Positions 8,260 through 16,203 are shown, counted from the stretch's first letter. The stretch: DNA of 59,095 bases from Aliarcobacter vitoriensis (GCF_003316695.1 NZ_PDKB01000016.1:1-59095); one strand, 5' to 3'. Program-made: numbers and translations. Notes: generated from the letters alone by a model not told the origin.

Positions 8260-8964
8260 ATGCAACATAGATTTATAAAAACAACAAATTATATAGATTG
8301 TTTGGAAGCTATGAAAGAACTAGAAAAACTTCCAAGAGATATGGAAAAAATGGGGCTATTTTATGGAAATGCTGGAAGAGGTAAAACTTTAATTATAGAA
8401 AAAATAGCAATAGATGAAGGTGCTGCATTAGTAAGAACATTGGGAAGTTGGACACCAAAACAGATGATGATAGATATATGTGAAGCTTTGGAACTTATGG
8501 ATACTGGAACTACTGCAACTTTACAACATAGAATAATAGATGAACTTACTATGAATAAAAGAATACTTATCATAGATGAAGTTGATACTTTATTTATGAA
8601 TGGAAAGAAACAACTACTTTTAATGATAAGGGATATACATGACTTAGCAAAAACTCCAATTATATTAACTGGAATGGAACAATGTGACAAAATGTTCAAA
8701 AGAGACACTCACTACTATGAGAGGTTTTCAAGAAAAGTAAAAATGGGAGATACAACAAAGCATGATATTAAACAACTTTGTTTAAATTCTGATGTTGAAA
8801 TAGAAGATGATTTAGTAGAACATTTCTTTAATAAATATGGAAATTTTAGACCCGTAAAAGTATTGATTAATGCTTTAGAGGAGTATTGTGAAAACAATGA
8901 TTTACAAAGTGCTAGTTTAAATACTTTTAAATCAAGTGGTGTGGAAAAAATAAATGCAAAATAA
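8260..8964 (+). CDS. MuB-like AAA ATPase, transposition target selector
   Basis: 234 residues. Walker A is GNAGRGKT (36-43), Walker B is LIIDEVD (about 102-108), and LTGME (about 127) looks like a sensor segment, as in the AAA-type MuB/IstB/ExeA group. It lacks Mu B's long N-terminal HTH extension (Mu B is 312 aa). It would bind DNA in an ATP-dependent way, choose targets and stimulate the transposase. It is tightly linked to the transposase gene and overlaps the next gene by 11 nt, so translation of the group is coupled. Confidence 0.92.
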   Translation: MQHRFIKTTNYIDCLEAMKELEKLPRDMEKMGLFYGNAGRGKTLIIEKIAIDEGAALVRTLGSWTPKQMMIDICEALELMDTGTTATLQHRIIDELTMNKRILIIDEVDTLFMNGKKQLLLMIRDIHDLAKTPIILTGMEQCDKMFKRDTHYYERFSRKVKMGDTTKHDIKQLCLNSDVEIEDDLVEHFFNKYGNFRPVKVLINALEEYCENNDLQSASLNTFKSSGVEKINAK

Positions 8965-9793
8965 TATACTCGAAGATAGAGTTCGAAGATATATAAAGAT
9001 AAAAAAATTCTTCCTACTAAGTGATGCACTACTTGTTACAAGTTTAAATAAAAATACTCTTTTAAATATACTTGATAAGCTTGAAGATGAAGGATTGATC
9101 ATCAAAGATAAAGATGAAAAATCTTTGATGAATAGATCCTATATTGTACTTTTAAATAGAAATAAAAAACTTTTAAAAGCTAACAATATAAGGATAAATA
9201 TTGAATTAATAAAATCATTAAATAAGATTATGAAAGTCCTTCAGGATTTACAAAAGCAGGACATTTACTATTATGAATTATTTAAACTCACATCTTTTAC
9301 TAAAGGAGTTTTTGCAAATTTAATTAAGACTTTAGTCTCTTTAAAAATTTTAACACAAAGAGTTGAACTTGAAAACAAAGAAAATAGAAGTTTTAGAATA
9401 AATAGATATTTACTAGATGTTTTACTTACATTCTTAAAGCAAAAAAAATATAAAGATTTACAAGAAATTTTAGATGGTAAAAGAGAGTTACAGTATGTAG
9501 AAGTTCCTGATGAACTAGTTAGTGTAATTGGAATAATTATAAAAAATGAAGTTTTAACAATAAAAGAATTGGCTCATCTATCTAAATTAACTACAAGAAG
9601 AATAAAAAAATGGTTGTGTTTAATGACAAAGTTAGGGATTGTATTGGATTTCTTTAAAGAGAATACAAAAGAGGTTCACTATGTTTTTTCAAACAGAAGG
9701 GCTAAAACGGTTTTAAAACATATTAATAATGGAGCTTATGAAAAAGATAAAGAGTTAAAACATTTATGGTCTATAAAAGCTACTAAATCTTAA
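8954..9793 (+). CDS. Winged-helix-like hypothetical phage protein
   Basis: 279 residues without an assigned family. Three regions look like winged helices: residues 12-60 (LSDALLVTSLNKNTLLNILDKL then a beta hairpin), 105-140 and 195-235 (TIKELAHLSKLTTRRIKKWL). It is basic and has no membrane segments. It overlaps the MuB-like gene and is probably translated with it, so it may act in DNA replication, target choice or early regulation. The role is inferred from position only. Confidence 0.65.
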   Translation: MQNNILEDRVRRYIKIKKFFLLSDALLVTSLNKNTLLNILDKLEDEGLIIKDKDEKSLMNRSYIVLLNRNKKLLKANNIRINIELIKSLNKIMKVLQDLQKQDIYYYELFKLTSFTKGVFANLIKTLVSLKILTQRVELENKENRSFRINRYLLDVLLTFLKQKKYKDLQEILDGKRELQYVEVPDELVSVIGIIIKNEVLTIKELAHLSKLTTRRIKKWLCLMTKLGIVLDFFKENTKEVHYVFSNRRAKTVLKHINNGAYEKDKELKHLWSIKATKS

Positions 9794-9808
9794 CAAGGAG
9801 ATAGAAAA

Positions 9809-9928
9809 TTGATAGGTATGTTATTTATAGCAAGTGCTGGATTTGTATGTGGTTATATGGTTTGTTCTATAGTAAGAAATAGAGATAAAAAAGATAAGAA
9901 AATACCTTTTAAGGAGGATATTAAATGA
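9809..9928 (+). CDS. Small single-pass membrane protein (39 aa)
   Basis: TTG start with AAGGAG 8 nt upstream. Residues 2-22 are a hydrophobic helix (LFIASAGFVCGYMVCSIV) followed by a lysine-rich tail. Its TGA overlaps the ATG of the next gene in an ATGA arrangement, which supports real, coupled translation. Function unknown; early-region membrane peptides of phages can alter host membrane proteins or exclude superinfecting phage, but that is only a possibility. Confidence 0.6.
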   Translation: MIGMLFIASAGFVCGYMVCSIVRNRDKKDKKIPFKEDIK

Positions 9929-10179
9929 GTGCAAATACTCCAATAGTTAGAAAATTTCCAACAGAAGATGATAAATATAGGTTTTTGATAGGAAAAGGTG
10001 GAGTTGGAATACAACTTAGTGAAGATGAAGCTATGAGTGTAGCTAGAAGATTAGCTTTATTGTTAGGACTTTGTGTGCTTGAAAAAGGTGTGAATATGCC
10101 TTTTGCTATTCTAAATGCAAATCAAAATAGTACAAGAGAAAAGCCTCTTGGTGGTGATGATACAGAAGAACATTCATAG
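9925..10179 (+). CDS. Hypothetical early phage protein (84 aa)
   Basis: No family is recognised. A folded part (residues 5-65, with a Gly-rich IGKGGVGIQLSEDEA stretch and a hydrophobic helix ARRLALLLGLCVLE) is followed by a polar tail. AAGGAGG lies 8 nt before the ATG. It is in an ATGA overlap with the small membrane protein upstream, and a perfect hairpin follows its stop. Confidence 0.6.
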   Translation: MSANTPIVRKFPTEDDKYRFLIGKGGVGIQLSEDEAMSVARRLALLLGLCVLEKGVNMPFAILNANQNSTREKPLGGDDTEEHS

Positions 10180-10203
10180 AGCTATCTTATTTTCAAGATA
10201 GCT
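10180..10203 (+). terminator. Stem-loop in early operon
   Basis: A perfect 9-bp stem AGCTATCTT/AAGATAGCT (10180-10188 with 10195-10203) with a 6-nt loop. Only a short T stretch follows, so it may attenuate or protect mRNA ends and not terminate fully; the downstream genes share orientation. Confidence 0.5.
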
Positions 10204-10239
10204 TTATTGAGTGCTCAAAAAATATATAAAAGGAGATTT

Positions 10240-10896
10240 ATGCCAACAGTAAATGAAAAAGGTATGTGGCGAAATAAAGAAGGTGATTTTATCCATCCTG
10301 ATATGATAACACCTGATAAGCAGCTTGAAGATGAAGTTGTGGAGAAACTAATAGATAGTGCAATAGTAGTACAAAATAGAATGATTAACTTTAAAGCTAA
10401 AGCTTTTGAAGAGTGTTATGGGTTTGTAGATCTACTTCGACAAAAGTATGATATGGAAAGAATAACTTCAAGAAGTGGAGCTGTTACATTAAAAAATTTT
10501 GATGGAACAAAGGCAGTTGAGATACAAGTTGCAAAGCTTATATCTTTTGATCAAAAATTATCTTTAGCAAAAGAGAAAATAGATGAGTATTTAACTTTAA
10601 AAACAAATGGAGCTGATGCAGAGATACAAACTCTTATAACTAGAGCCTTTGATGTGAAAAATGGAAAAGTAGATGCAAAACAGATACTTAGTCTTAAATC
10701 TTATCCTATATCTCATGAGCTTTGGAAAGAAGCTATGAGTATGATAGATGATGCAATAGAGATAGTTGGTACAAAAAGCTATATAAGATTTAAACATAGA
10801 AAAAATGGTGAAGTAGATGGAAGTTTGGAGCATATAGTTTTAGATTTAGCTGGACTTGAAATACCAACAGAAGAGGCTAAAGATGACAATATCTAA
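10240..10896 (+). CDS. DUF3164-family phage protein
   Basis: 218 residues from the ATG at 10240, which has AGGAG 5 nt upstream; an in-frame GTG at 10207 has no ribosome site. The opening (GMWRNKEGDFIHPDMITP) followed by a long helical region matches the DUF3164 family of Mu-like phages, usually found in the early operon near the transposition genes. The molecular role of the family is unknown. It overlaps the endolysin start by 14 nt. Confidence 0.75.
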   Translation: MPTVNEKGMWRNKEGDFIHPDMITPDKQLEDEVVEKLIDSAIVVQNRMINFKAKAFEECYGFVDLLRQKYDMERITSRSGAVTLKNFDGTKAVEIQVAKLISFDQKLSLAKEKIDEYLTLKTNGADAEIQTLITRAFDVKNGKVDAKQILSLKSYPISHELWKEAMSMIDDAIEIVGTKSYIRFKHRKNGEVDGSLEHIVLDLAGLEIPTEEAKDDNI

Positions 10897-11326
10897 CAAA
10901 GGCTTAGAACTTATAAAAGAGTTTGAAGGTTTTAGTGCAAATGCTTATCTTTGTCCTGCAAAAATACCAACTATTGGTTATGGGAATACTTTTTGGGAAG
11001 ATGGACGAAAAGTTAGAATTGGTGAGCAAATAAGTAAAAACAAAGCGGAAACTTTACTAAAACAAATTGTTACAAAATTTGAAATAGGAGTTAGTGCAAG
11101 AGTAACTATAAAAATAAATCAAAATCAATTTGATGCTCTTGTAAGCTTAGCTTACAATATAGGGCTTGGAGCTTTTGAAGATTCTACACTACTTAGACAA
11201 TTAAATCGTGGTAACTTTGAGGGTGCAAGTAATGAGTTTTTGAGATGGAATAAAAGTGCTGGTAAACCTTTGCTTGGTCTTACAAGACGAAGAGAGCGAG
11301 AAAAGACTCTTTTCGATGCAGTCTAA
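10883..11326 (+). CDS. Endolysin, T4/P21-type lysozyme (glycoside hydrolase 24)
   Basis: 147 residues. The catalytic arrangement is Glu15 (FEGF), Cys24 (AYLCPA) and Thr30 (PTIGYG); the 9- and 6-residue spacing equals that of T4 lysozyme's E-D-T triad, with Cys in the Asp place as in other phage lysozymes. FDALVSLAYNIG and the C-terminal GLTRRREREKTLF are hallmark segments. There is no signal or SAR helix, so it needs a holin to reach the cell wall. The start is the ATG at 10883; an upstream TTG would overlap DUF3164 more deeply. Oddly, it lies in the early operon, 14 kb from the spanins and holin. Confidence 0.93.
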   Translation: MTISNKGLELIKEFEGFSANAYLCPAKIPTIGYGNTFWEDGRKVRIGEQISKNKAETLLKQIVTKFEIGVSARVTIKINQNQFDALVSLAYNIGLGAFEDSTLLRQLNRGNFEGASNEFLRWNKSAGKPLLGLTRRREREKTLFDAV

Positions 11327-11337
11327 AAAGGAGTTAG

Positions 11338-11559
11338 ATGTTAAATGAAGTAACTAGATTAACAAAAGGTGATTTTTCAAGGTTTAAGAATAAAAAATAT
11401 CAAGTTAAACAGATTGGTTTTGTTGGCTCTAATGTTATATCAAAACAAAATCTTGAACGTTTTAATACTAGAGATGAAGCTATTAGGTATTTAAATGAAT
11501 TAGATAAGAAAAATCAAGACAAAGATGTCTATTTTAAAATAAAAGAGGTTTATATATGA
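11338..11559 (+). CDS. Hypothetical phage protein (73 aa)
   Basis: No family is recognised. It is small and basic, probably alpha/beta (QVKQIGFVGSNVISKQ, then EAIRYLNEL). A good AAGGAG ribosome site lies before the ATG, and its last 4 nt overlap the next ATG. It belongs to a string of tightly packed small early genes. Confidence 0.55.
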   Translation: MLNEVTRLTKGDFSRFKNKKYQVKQIGFVGSNVISKQNLERFNTRDEAIRYLNELDKKNQDKDVYFKIKEVYI

Positions 11560-11804
11560 ACCCTCAAGAAACTTATTATTTTGAAGAGAAAGAAGCTGGA
11601 GAGAAAGCTGAAGCTGAAAAAATGAAAGGCAAAAAGAAAGTTTATGAATGGATGTACAAAGTTAGTAATGAACAACATTGGCATGTATTGAGTAGGCTTA
11701 TGACACCTGATGAAGTCAAAATATGGCTTAAAAATAGTGAATTAAAACCTATTAAATATAAAAAAACTGGTAGAGAATTTATAGTAAAGGTAGATAATGG
11801 ATAA
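11556..11804 (+). CDS. Hypothetical phage protein (82 aa)
   Basis: No family is recognised. It is charged, with a Glu/Lys-rich N-terminal helix (EEKEAGEKAEAEKMKGKKK) and a folded C-terminal half with WMYKVSNEQHWHVLSR. Start and stop overlap both neighbours (4 and 8 nt), consistent with coupled translation. Confidence 0.55.
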   Translation: MNPQETYYFEEKEAGEKAEAEKMKGKKKVYEWMYKVSNEQHWHVLSRLMTPDEVKIWLKNSELKPIKYKKTGREFIVKVDNG

Positions 11805-12006
11805 AGAGATAAAAGTAATATTCAAAAAAGAAAATTTACTTAGATTTAAACAAGAGTGGATGACAGCTAAAACAGATGAAATAGATTGTGTAGTTTGTAG
11901 TGAACTTGAAGGTACAAAATTACAAATTATGATTAATGGAGATAGTTATGTTGCAGATGTAGCAGATATAGCAAATGATTTAATAGAAAAAGTAATTTCA
12001 AAATAA
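11797..12006 (+). CDS. Hypothetical phage protein (69 aa)
   Basis: No family is recognised. It is a short mixed alpha/beta protein with two Cys (VVCSE near residue 34) and an acidic C-terminal helix. It overlaps the preceding gene by 8 nt. A stem-loop follows its stop. Confidence 0.5.
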   Translation: MDKEIKVIFKKENLLRFKQEWMTAKTDEIDCVVCSELEGTKLQIMINGDSYVADVADIANDLIEKVISK

Positions 12007-12012
12007 TTTCAT

Positions 12013-12033
12013 AGAGCACTCTTTGAGTGTTCT
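12013..12033 (+). terminator. Stem-loop after small early genes
   Basis: A 9-bp stem AGAGCACTC/GAGTGTTCT (12013-12021 with 12025-12033, one G-T pair) with a 3-nt loop. No strong T tract follows, so it is an attenuator or RNA-stability element at best. Confidence 0.45.
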
Positions 12034-12058
12034 ATTGAGATTATTAATAGGAGGGAAA

Positions 12059-12289
12059 ATGAAAAGTATAGCTTGGTATGTTTTAAAAGACAAAATATTT
12101 AAGCTTGAGGAAAAAATATCTTTATTGAAGAACTTTTTATATCAAACAAAAGAACACATTTTGGAATTGGAAGACAGGCATACAACTAGTAGCCGTAAAG
12201 ATGATTTAAAAAAGTATGCAAAATGGTTAAATAGAAAGATATTGATATTAAAGTTAAGAAAGGTAAAAAATGAACATACTAACAGTTAA
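12059..12289 (+). CDS. Hypothetical basic helical phage protein (76 aa)
   Basis: The start is the ATG at 12059 because it follows an excellent GGAGGG site; the frame can be extended to 12023, but through the stem-loop above. Almost all helical, with a heptad-like stretch at residues 12-40 and a lysine-rich end. No family is recognised. It overlaps the next gene by 20 nt. Confidence 0.55.
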   Translation: MKSIAWYVLKDKIFKLEEKISLLKNFLYQTKEHILELEDRHTTSSRKDDLKKYAKWLNRKILILKLRKVKNEHTNS

Positions 12290-12575
12290 TACAGGCAATG
12301 AAAAACTAGATGAAGCTTATAAAAGGATGCAAATACATATTTGCACCTATGATAAGGTTGATGAGTTTATGAACTACTTTAGAACTATCACAAAAGATAA
12401 AAAGGAGGATGAACTCTTAAAATGGCTTTTAAAAGTTTTATTTTGGGAGTTTAAATATGGAAGAGTTGATAAAAAACACGATTTTGATTTATTGCTTGAG
12501 AAAGTTGGAACAGCAAAAAAAGAGCAACTAGAAAAGTGGCTAAAAGATAATTTAGAAAAGGTTGAAAATGTTTAG
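12270..12575 (+). CDS. Hypothetical helical phage protein (101 aa)
   Basis: No family is recognised. An amphipathic helical protein rich in Trp, Lys and Glu (LLKWLLKVLFWEF near residue 50). AAAGGT lies before the ATG. It overlaps the ATPase gene start, so it probably forms one translation unit with it. Confidence 0.5.
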   Translation: MNILTVNTGNEKLDEAYKRMQIHICTYDKVDEFMNYFRTITKDKKEDELLKWLLKVLFWEFKYGRVDKKHDFDLLLEKVGTAKKEQLEKWLKDNLEKVENV

Positions 12576-13476
12576 TTTTTTAAATGGAAGTATTTTAGAA
12601 CAAAAAGATTTTATTTTAGAAGATAGAAAAGCTTATATAAAAGATTTTCTTTATTCTAATAATGTTTTACTTATCTACTCTCCACCAAAACAAGGTAAAA
12701 CATGGCTAGGATATGGAATAACTACAACACTAGCTAAAAGAGAAGATATAAGAGCTATTATTTATGTAGATATGGATAACAGCTTATCTTCTTTAAATGA
12801 AAGAGCAATAGATAATAAACTGATAAATATACCTAAAGTTAGATATGTGAGTCGTGCTAAGACTGATTGTTCACCTCTTGAGTATCTTAAAAAAATAGAT
12901 GATGAAGCAAAAAGAGATAACTATAAAGATGTTGTATTTGTACTAGAAACTACAAAAGATTTTGTGGATACAGATAGTAAAAGTCAGTCTGAAGAGTTTA
13001 TGAAGATAGTGATGAGAATGAGAGATGCAGGTGCAACAATTATAATAATGCACCATGCAACTAAAACTGGTAAAACTATCTCAGGAGTTCAAGTATTTAT
13101 AAACTCTCCTGATAATGTATATGAGATGACTCAAAAAGCAAAAGAGACTGATAAACTACATTTTATGCTAAATGTAACTCACTCAAGAACTTTGGTAAAA
13201 GATATAGGGCTTACAGTTTCTACACAAACACTAGAACTTGAAAAGCTTGATGAAGTATATGCAACTATGAGCGAATATGAAGAGAGCTTTGTAAGAGCTG
13301 CAAAAGGTGTTTTAGAAAATAACCCTAATGGTCTTACTAAAAAAGAGCTTCTAGAAATGCTAGGATATGAGAAAAATGACAATACAGCAAACGATACTAT
13401 CAATAAATATAATGGTAAATTTTGGGAATGCAAACAAGAAAAAAAAGGCAAACCTTACAATATATCACTTTTATAG
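12568..13476 (+). CDS. RecA-fold AAA ATPase (AAA_25/RepA-like)
   Basis: 302 residues from the ATG at 12568. Walker A is SPPKQGKTW (Lys44, Thr45), Walker B-like is VVFVLETTKDF (about 120-130), and IIIMHHATKTGK (about 151-162) matches the third motif of RepA/RAD55-type hexameric ATPases. The C-terminal ~60 residues look like a winged helix (GLTKKELLEMLGYEKNDNTANDTINK). Such proteins act as replicative or loader helicases, or as primase-linked ATPases on plasmids and phages. Mu itself has no such gene at this place. The covarying 9-nt-repeat hairpins begin directly at its stop codon, so a recognition relationship is possible but unproven. Confidence 0.75.
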   Translation: MFSFLNGSILEQKDFILEDRKAYIKDFLYSNNVLLIYSPPKQGKTWLGYGITTTLAKREDIRAIIYVDMDNSLSSLNERAIDNKLINIPKVRYVSRAKTDCSPLEYLKKIDDEAKRDNYKDVVFVLETTKDFVDTDSKSQSEEFMKIVMRMRDAGATIIIMHHATKTGKTISGVQVFINSPDNVYEMTQKAKETDKLHFMLNVTHSRTLVKDIGLTVSTQTLELEKLDEVYATMSEYEESFVRAAKGVLENNPNGLTKKELLEMLGYEKNDNTANDTINKYNGKFWECKQEKKGKPYNISLL

Positions 13477-13664
13477 TACTACTGCTACGACCGTTACGAC
13501 CGCCACAAATAAAGCCCTAGAATAGGCAGTCGTAGCAGTCGTAACGGTCGTAATAAATAATAAATCAAAACTATTATTTAAATTAATAAAAACTGCTACC
13601 ACCGTTACAACCGCCTAAATATAAGCCCTATAAATGGCAGTTGTAACGGTGGTAACGGTTGTAG
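13477..13664. repeat. Two tandem long hairpins built from 9-nt units (covarying)
   Basis: Hairpin 1 has arms 13477-13504 and 13525-13552 (28 nt, 22 Watson-Crick plus 2 G-T pairs) and a 20-nt loop. Hairpin 2 has arms 13592-13615 and 13636-13659 (24 nt, 21 Watson-Crick pairs) and a 20-nt loop. Both loops contain AAGCCCTA. The right arms are three consecutive 9-nt units each (13527-13553 and 13638-13664) with consensus CRGTNGTAR; the left arms carry the same units inverted. Between the copies, two paired positions change together (G-C to A-T, and G-C to C-G). There is no T tract, so these are not ordinary terminators. They lie between the AAA ATPase and gemA genes. Confidence 0.9.
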
Positions 13665-13699
13665 TAAAAATGATATAAAATTTAATCAAAGGATAAAAC

Positions 13700-14110
13700 A
13701 TGACACAAGCACAACTAACATATAAAAAAAGTCTTATTCAAAAAATACAGATAGTTAAACATAATGTATTTTTTGATGATGAGATGAGAAAAGAGTTTAT
13801 GCTCTCTCGCTTTGGAGTTGATAGCACTACAAAGCTAAGTATAGATGAACTAAAACTACTTTTAGATTTTTGCAATAGAAATGTAAGTGATATTCCTATG
13901 CTTAAAAGAGATACAAAAGAAGTTTACAAAATAACATTTGCACAAAAAGAGAAAATAGGAGTTATTTGGCAAGAAAAGGCTAGAGATAAAAGTGATAAAG
14001 CTTTGCTTCAATTTGCTTGTAAAATAGCAAGATACAAAGCTTTAAGACTAGATGACTTTACAGTTTTTGAATCACAGGATATTATTACTGCTCTTGAGAG
14101 GATGTATTAA
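13700..14110 (+). CDS. GemA-like protein (Mu gp16 family)
   Basis: 136 residues. The opening KKSLIQKIQIVKHNVFFDDEMRKEFMLSRFGVDS, followed by LSIDELKLLLDFC, follows the GemA/DUF1018 pattern (helical repeat plus a small-residue SxxxLSxxEL motif). In Mu, GemA is an early/semi-early protein that modulates host gene expression and DNA topology; the biochemical function is not settled. AAAGGA lies before the ATG. It follows the double hairpin and is the last rightward gene before the defence-like cargo. Confidence 0.8.
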   Translation: MTQAQLTYKKSLIQKIQIVKHNVFFDDEMRKEFMLSRFGVDSTTKLSIDELKLLLDFCNRNVSDIPMLKRDTKEVYKITFAQKEKIGVIWQEKARDKSDKALLQFACKIARYKALRLDDFTVFESQDIITALERMY

Positions 14111-14121
14111 TTTATTCTTCT

Positions 14122-15390
14122 TTATAAAGTATAGTTTTTTGCAACATCTTTTGGAGAATAATCTAAGATAGCTAATTTAGTATCTATCTTATTTAAATAG
14201 TCTGACGGTTCTTTTTTTAATAATTGTAAATATTGCTCAAGTTCTTCATTGGAAAAATATTTATAAAAATCTAAGTATTTATATTTATATTCATGCTGAT
14301 TATTTTTTTTGTTTTCTGGTGAACCTATTTCACTATTTATTTTATCTTGAATTTCACTATTTATTTTATCTTGAATTTCACTACTTAATGATTCTACTAT
14401 ATATTTATTTTTTATTCCAAAAGCTTTAATATCATATATTGATTTATAAAAAATATACTTAAAAAATTCATTCTCTTTTTCAATATTTAAGTGCTCTAAA
14501 AATTCAAATTCTTCTATAAGAAGTTTAAATCTTGTTGAGCCAATACTAGCACTACAATGATAAAATAAAAGTTTTAATTCTTTAGATGAAAATTGAGCTC
14601 TAAATAGATCCGAATATTTCCTTTTATCTTCTATTTCATTAGTTGATATAAATTTAAGTATCTGATATATATTTCCAAAATAATGTCCTATAATATCTGA
14701 ATAACATTGATGAATAAGATCATAAATTAAAGTTGGTTTTCTATTTTTATTGAATGAGTTGGTTTTAGATTTATTTTCGATAAAGTCATCAATATTATTA
14801 CAAATTTTTTCTATAGAATCCCTACCAAAAATTGATGTATTTGACTCATTATTCCTTTTTATTAAATCAAATTTTATTGTATCATGAGGAAAACCATTAA
14901 TGACTTCTGTTTCTGAAACATAATCTATGAAATGATTTCCAAACCTCAAATTATTTACTATTTCATTGTGTAACCTTATCATATTAAAAAAAGTGTTTTC
15001 AAAATTTTGTAGTTTTATGGAATTACTTTGTTCTCTTAAAGCTTCAGCTGAGTCTTTTGTTGCTTGTTTAGTTTCACTCAGCTCTTCTCTTGTAAGTGAT
15101 AGTTCTTTTTGTTGTAGTATTATAGTCATTAAAAGTGCCATAAATGTGCAAAATGTTAAAAGTGGATTTATCATTCCACCGAAAAAGTCTCCAAATGCTC
15201 CTAATTTATCAATATCATAAAGACAAATAACTAAAATAAGTTCAATTAAAAATATAGATCCAATAATACATAAAGCTATAATAAAAATATAAAATAAACT
15301 TTTTCTTGTTTTTCCTTCATCATTTAATGTATTAGATAATTTTGAATAGATTTTATCTAAAAAATCTAGGTCTTTTTTATTTTCTTCCAT
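14122..15390 (-). CDS. AbiC-like membrane protein (putative phage abortive infection family)
   Basis: 422 residues. Two membrane helices (about 31-58 and 66-92) are followed by a coiled coil (about 93-125), then a cytoplasmic domain containing NTFFNMIRLHNEIV, FGRDSIEKI, HYFGNIYQILKFI, YSDLFRAQFSSKELKLLFYHC and STRFKLLIEEFEFL. These ordered motifs match the putAbiC family (PF16872), associated with abortive infection. It starts 3 nt after the stop of the TIR-like gene, so the two form one leftward operon. A 24-bp tandem duplication near the C-terminus repeats SEIQDKIN. It probably acts as a membrane effector or partner of the TIR-like protein; that pairing is inferred from the operon. Confidence 0.78.
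   Translation of the reverse strand: MEENKKDLDFLDKIYSKLSNTLNDEGKTRKSLFYIFIIALCIIGSIFLIELILVICLYDIDKLGAFGDFFGGMINPLLTFCTFMALLMTIILQQKELSLTREELSETKQATKDSAEALREQSNSIKLQNFENTFFNMIRLHNEIVNNLRFGNHFIDYVSETEVINGFPHDTIKFDLIKRNNESNTSIFGRDSIEKICNNIDDFIENKSKTNSFNKNRKPTLIYDLIHQCYSDIIGHYFGNIYQILKFISTNEIEDKRKYSDLFRAQFSSKELKLLFYHCSASIGSTRFKLLIEEFEFLEHLNIEKENEFFKYIFYKSIYDIKAFGIKNKYIVESLSSEIQDKINSEIQDKINSEIGSPENKKNNQHEYKYKYLDFYKYFSNEELEQYLQLLKKEPSDYLNKIDTKLAILDYSPKDVAKNYTL
14327..14383. repeat. 24-bp in-frame tandem repeat in the AbiC-like gene
   Basis: Two exact copies of a 24-bp unit (14327-14350, 14351-14374) are followed by 9 more matching bases. The unit encodes SEIQDKIN on the minus strand. Because 24 is a multiple of 3, copy-number changes would alter length but not frame. 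Confidence 0.85.
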
Positions 15391-15393
15391 GAT

Positions 15394-16203
15394 TTATCCT
15401 ACTAATAAATTTAAGTCTATTGTATATCCTGCTGTTCGAAGTTCTTTTGCTAAAGGTAAATGCCAAGAACCATTATTATCCATATGTGTATAAACCACTC
15501 CACTTATGTCCCCTGGTGTTTCAATACTTCCTTTAACCAATGGACAAACTTTATCTCTTCCTAATAATCCAATTAAATAACCATGTTCAAATACCACATT
15601 TTGTCTAGCTCTTGATTGAAGATTATCTTTATCTTTACCTCCAATATCACAAGCTGTATATAAAACAACTCCAAAACCAACTTCTCCTGCGTAAGATTCA
15701 ATTTTTTCAATAATAGTTTTTTGACTACTTGCTTGTTCATGTAAAATGATAGGTTCTAAGCCTAATTTTTCTAAAAATCTAGCGACCTCTTGTTTTGCTC
15801 CATTATCATGTCCATGTACTATAAACACTTTATTTGAATTACTTGTATTAATTATTTGCTTAGGCTTATTATCTTCTATAACATCATCATCCCATTCTTC
15901 AACTTCTTCAATAAATGATTCAATTAATCCTTCCGCATTTAATCTTTGTTTCATATGGTGATTAAAAAATACTTCATTTTTAACTTCTGGTATAAGATAA
16001 CCGTTAGTTTTATATTCAAATTGTATATCAATAAAATCAGTTGATTGTCCATTTATATTTTCAAATATTTGCTCAATATATCTTTTTGATTTTCTTAACC
16101 ATTTATTGAACTCATTATTATTGCCATTAAATTGATATTGAGGTAACTTCTTTAGTTCTTGAATTAAAGAATTTAATTTTTCTAATGCTTCAATCTTTGT
16201 CAT
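15394..16203 (-). CDS. TIR-like nucleotide-binding protein (PF10137-type), candidate defence effector
   Basis: 269 residues. The N-terminal ~110 residues are a helical/mixed domain of unknown role. Residues 125-265 form a TIR-like domain of the predicted nucleotide-binding (PF10137, CAP12/Pycsar-effector) type: KVFIVHGHD (125-133), LGLEPIILHE (Glu156), QKTIIEKIE, VVLYTACDIGG, RARQNVVFEHGYLIGLLGR (198-216) and AGYTIDL. Members of this class can hydrolyse NAD+ when triggered. No nucleotide cyclase gene is adjacent, so the trigger is not a classic Pycsar/CBASS one. It is the first gene of a leftward two-gene operon with the AbiC-like protein and has its own promoter divergent from mor. Confidence 0.83.
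   Translation of the reverse strand: MTKIEALEKLNSLIQELKKLPQYQFNGNNNEFNKWLRKSKRYIEQIFENINGQSTDFIDIQFEYKTNGYLIPEVKNEVFFNHHMKQRLNAEGLIESFIEEVEEWDDDVIEDNKPKQIINTSNSNKVFIVHGHDNGAKQEVARFLEKLGLEPIILHEQASSQKTIIEKIESYAGEVGFGVVLYTACDIGGKDKDNLQSRARQNVVFEHGYLIGLLGRDKVCPLVKGSIETPGDISGVVYTHMDNNGSWHLPLAKELRTAGYTIDLNLLVG

Noticed and set aside
13477-13664. Hairpins read as Rho-independent terminators or as a CRISPR array
   Set aside because: No T tract follows either stem; the 9-nt units are contiguous without unique spacers and there are no cas genes.
15394-16203. Classic Pycsar/CBASS assignment for the TIR-like gene
   Set aside because: No cyclic nucleotide cyclase gene is near; only the domain resemblance is kept.
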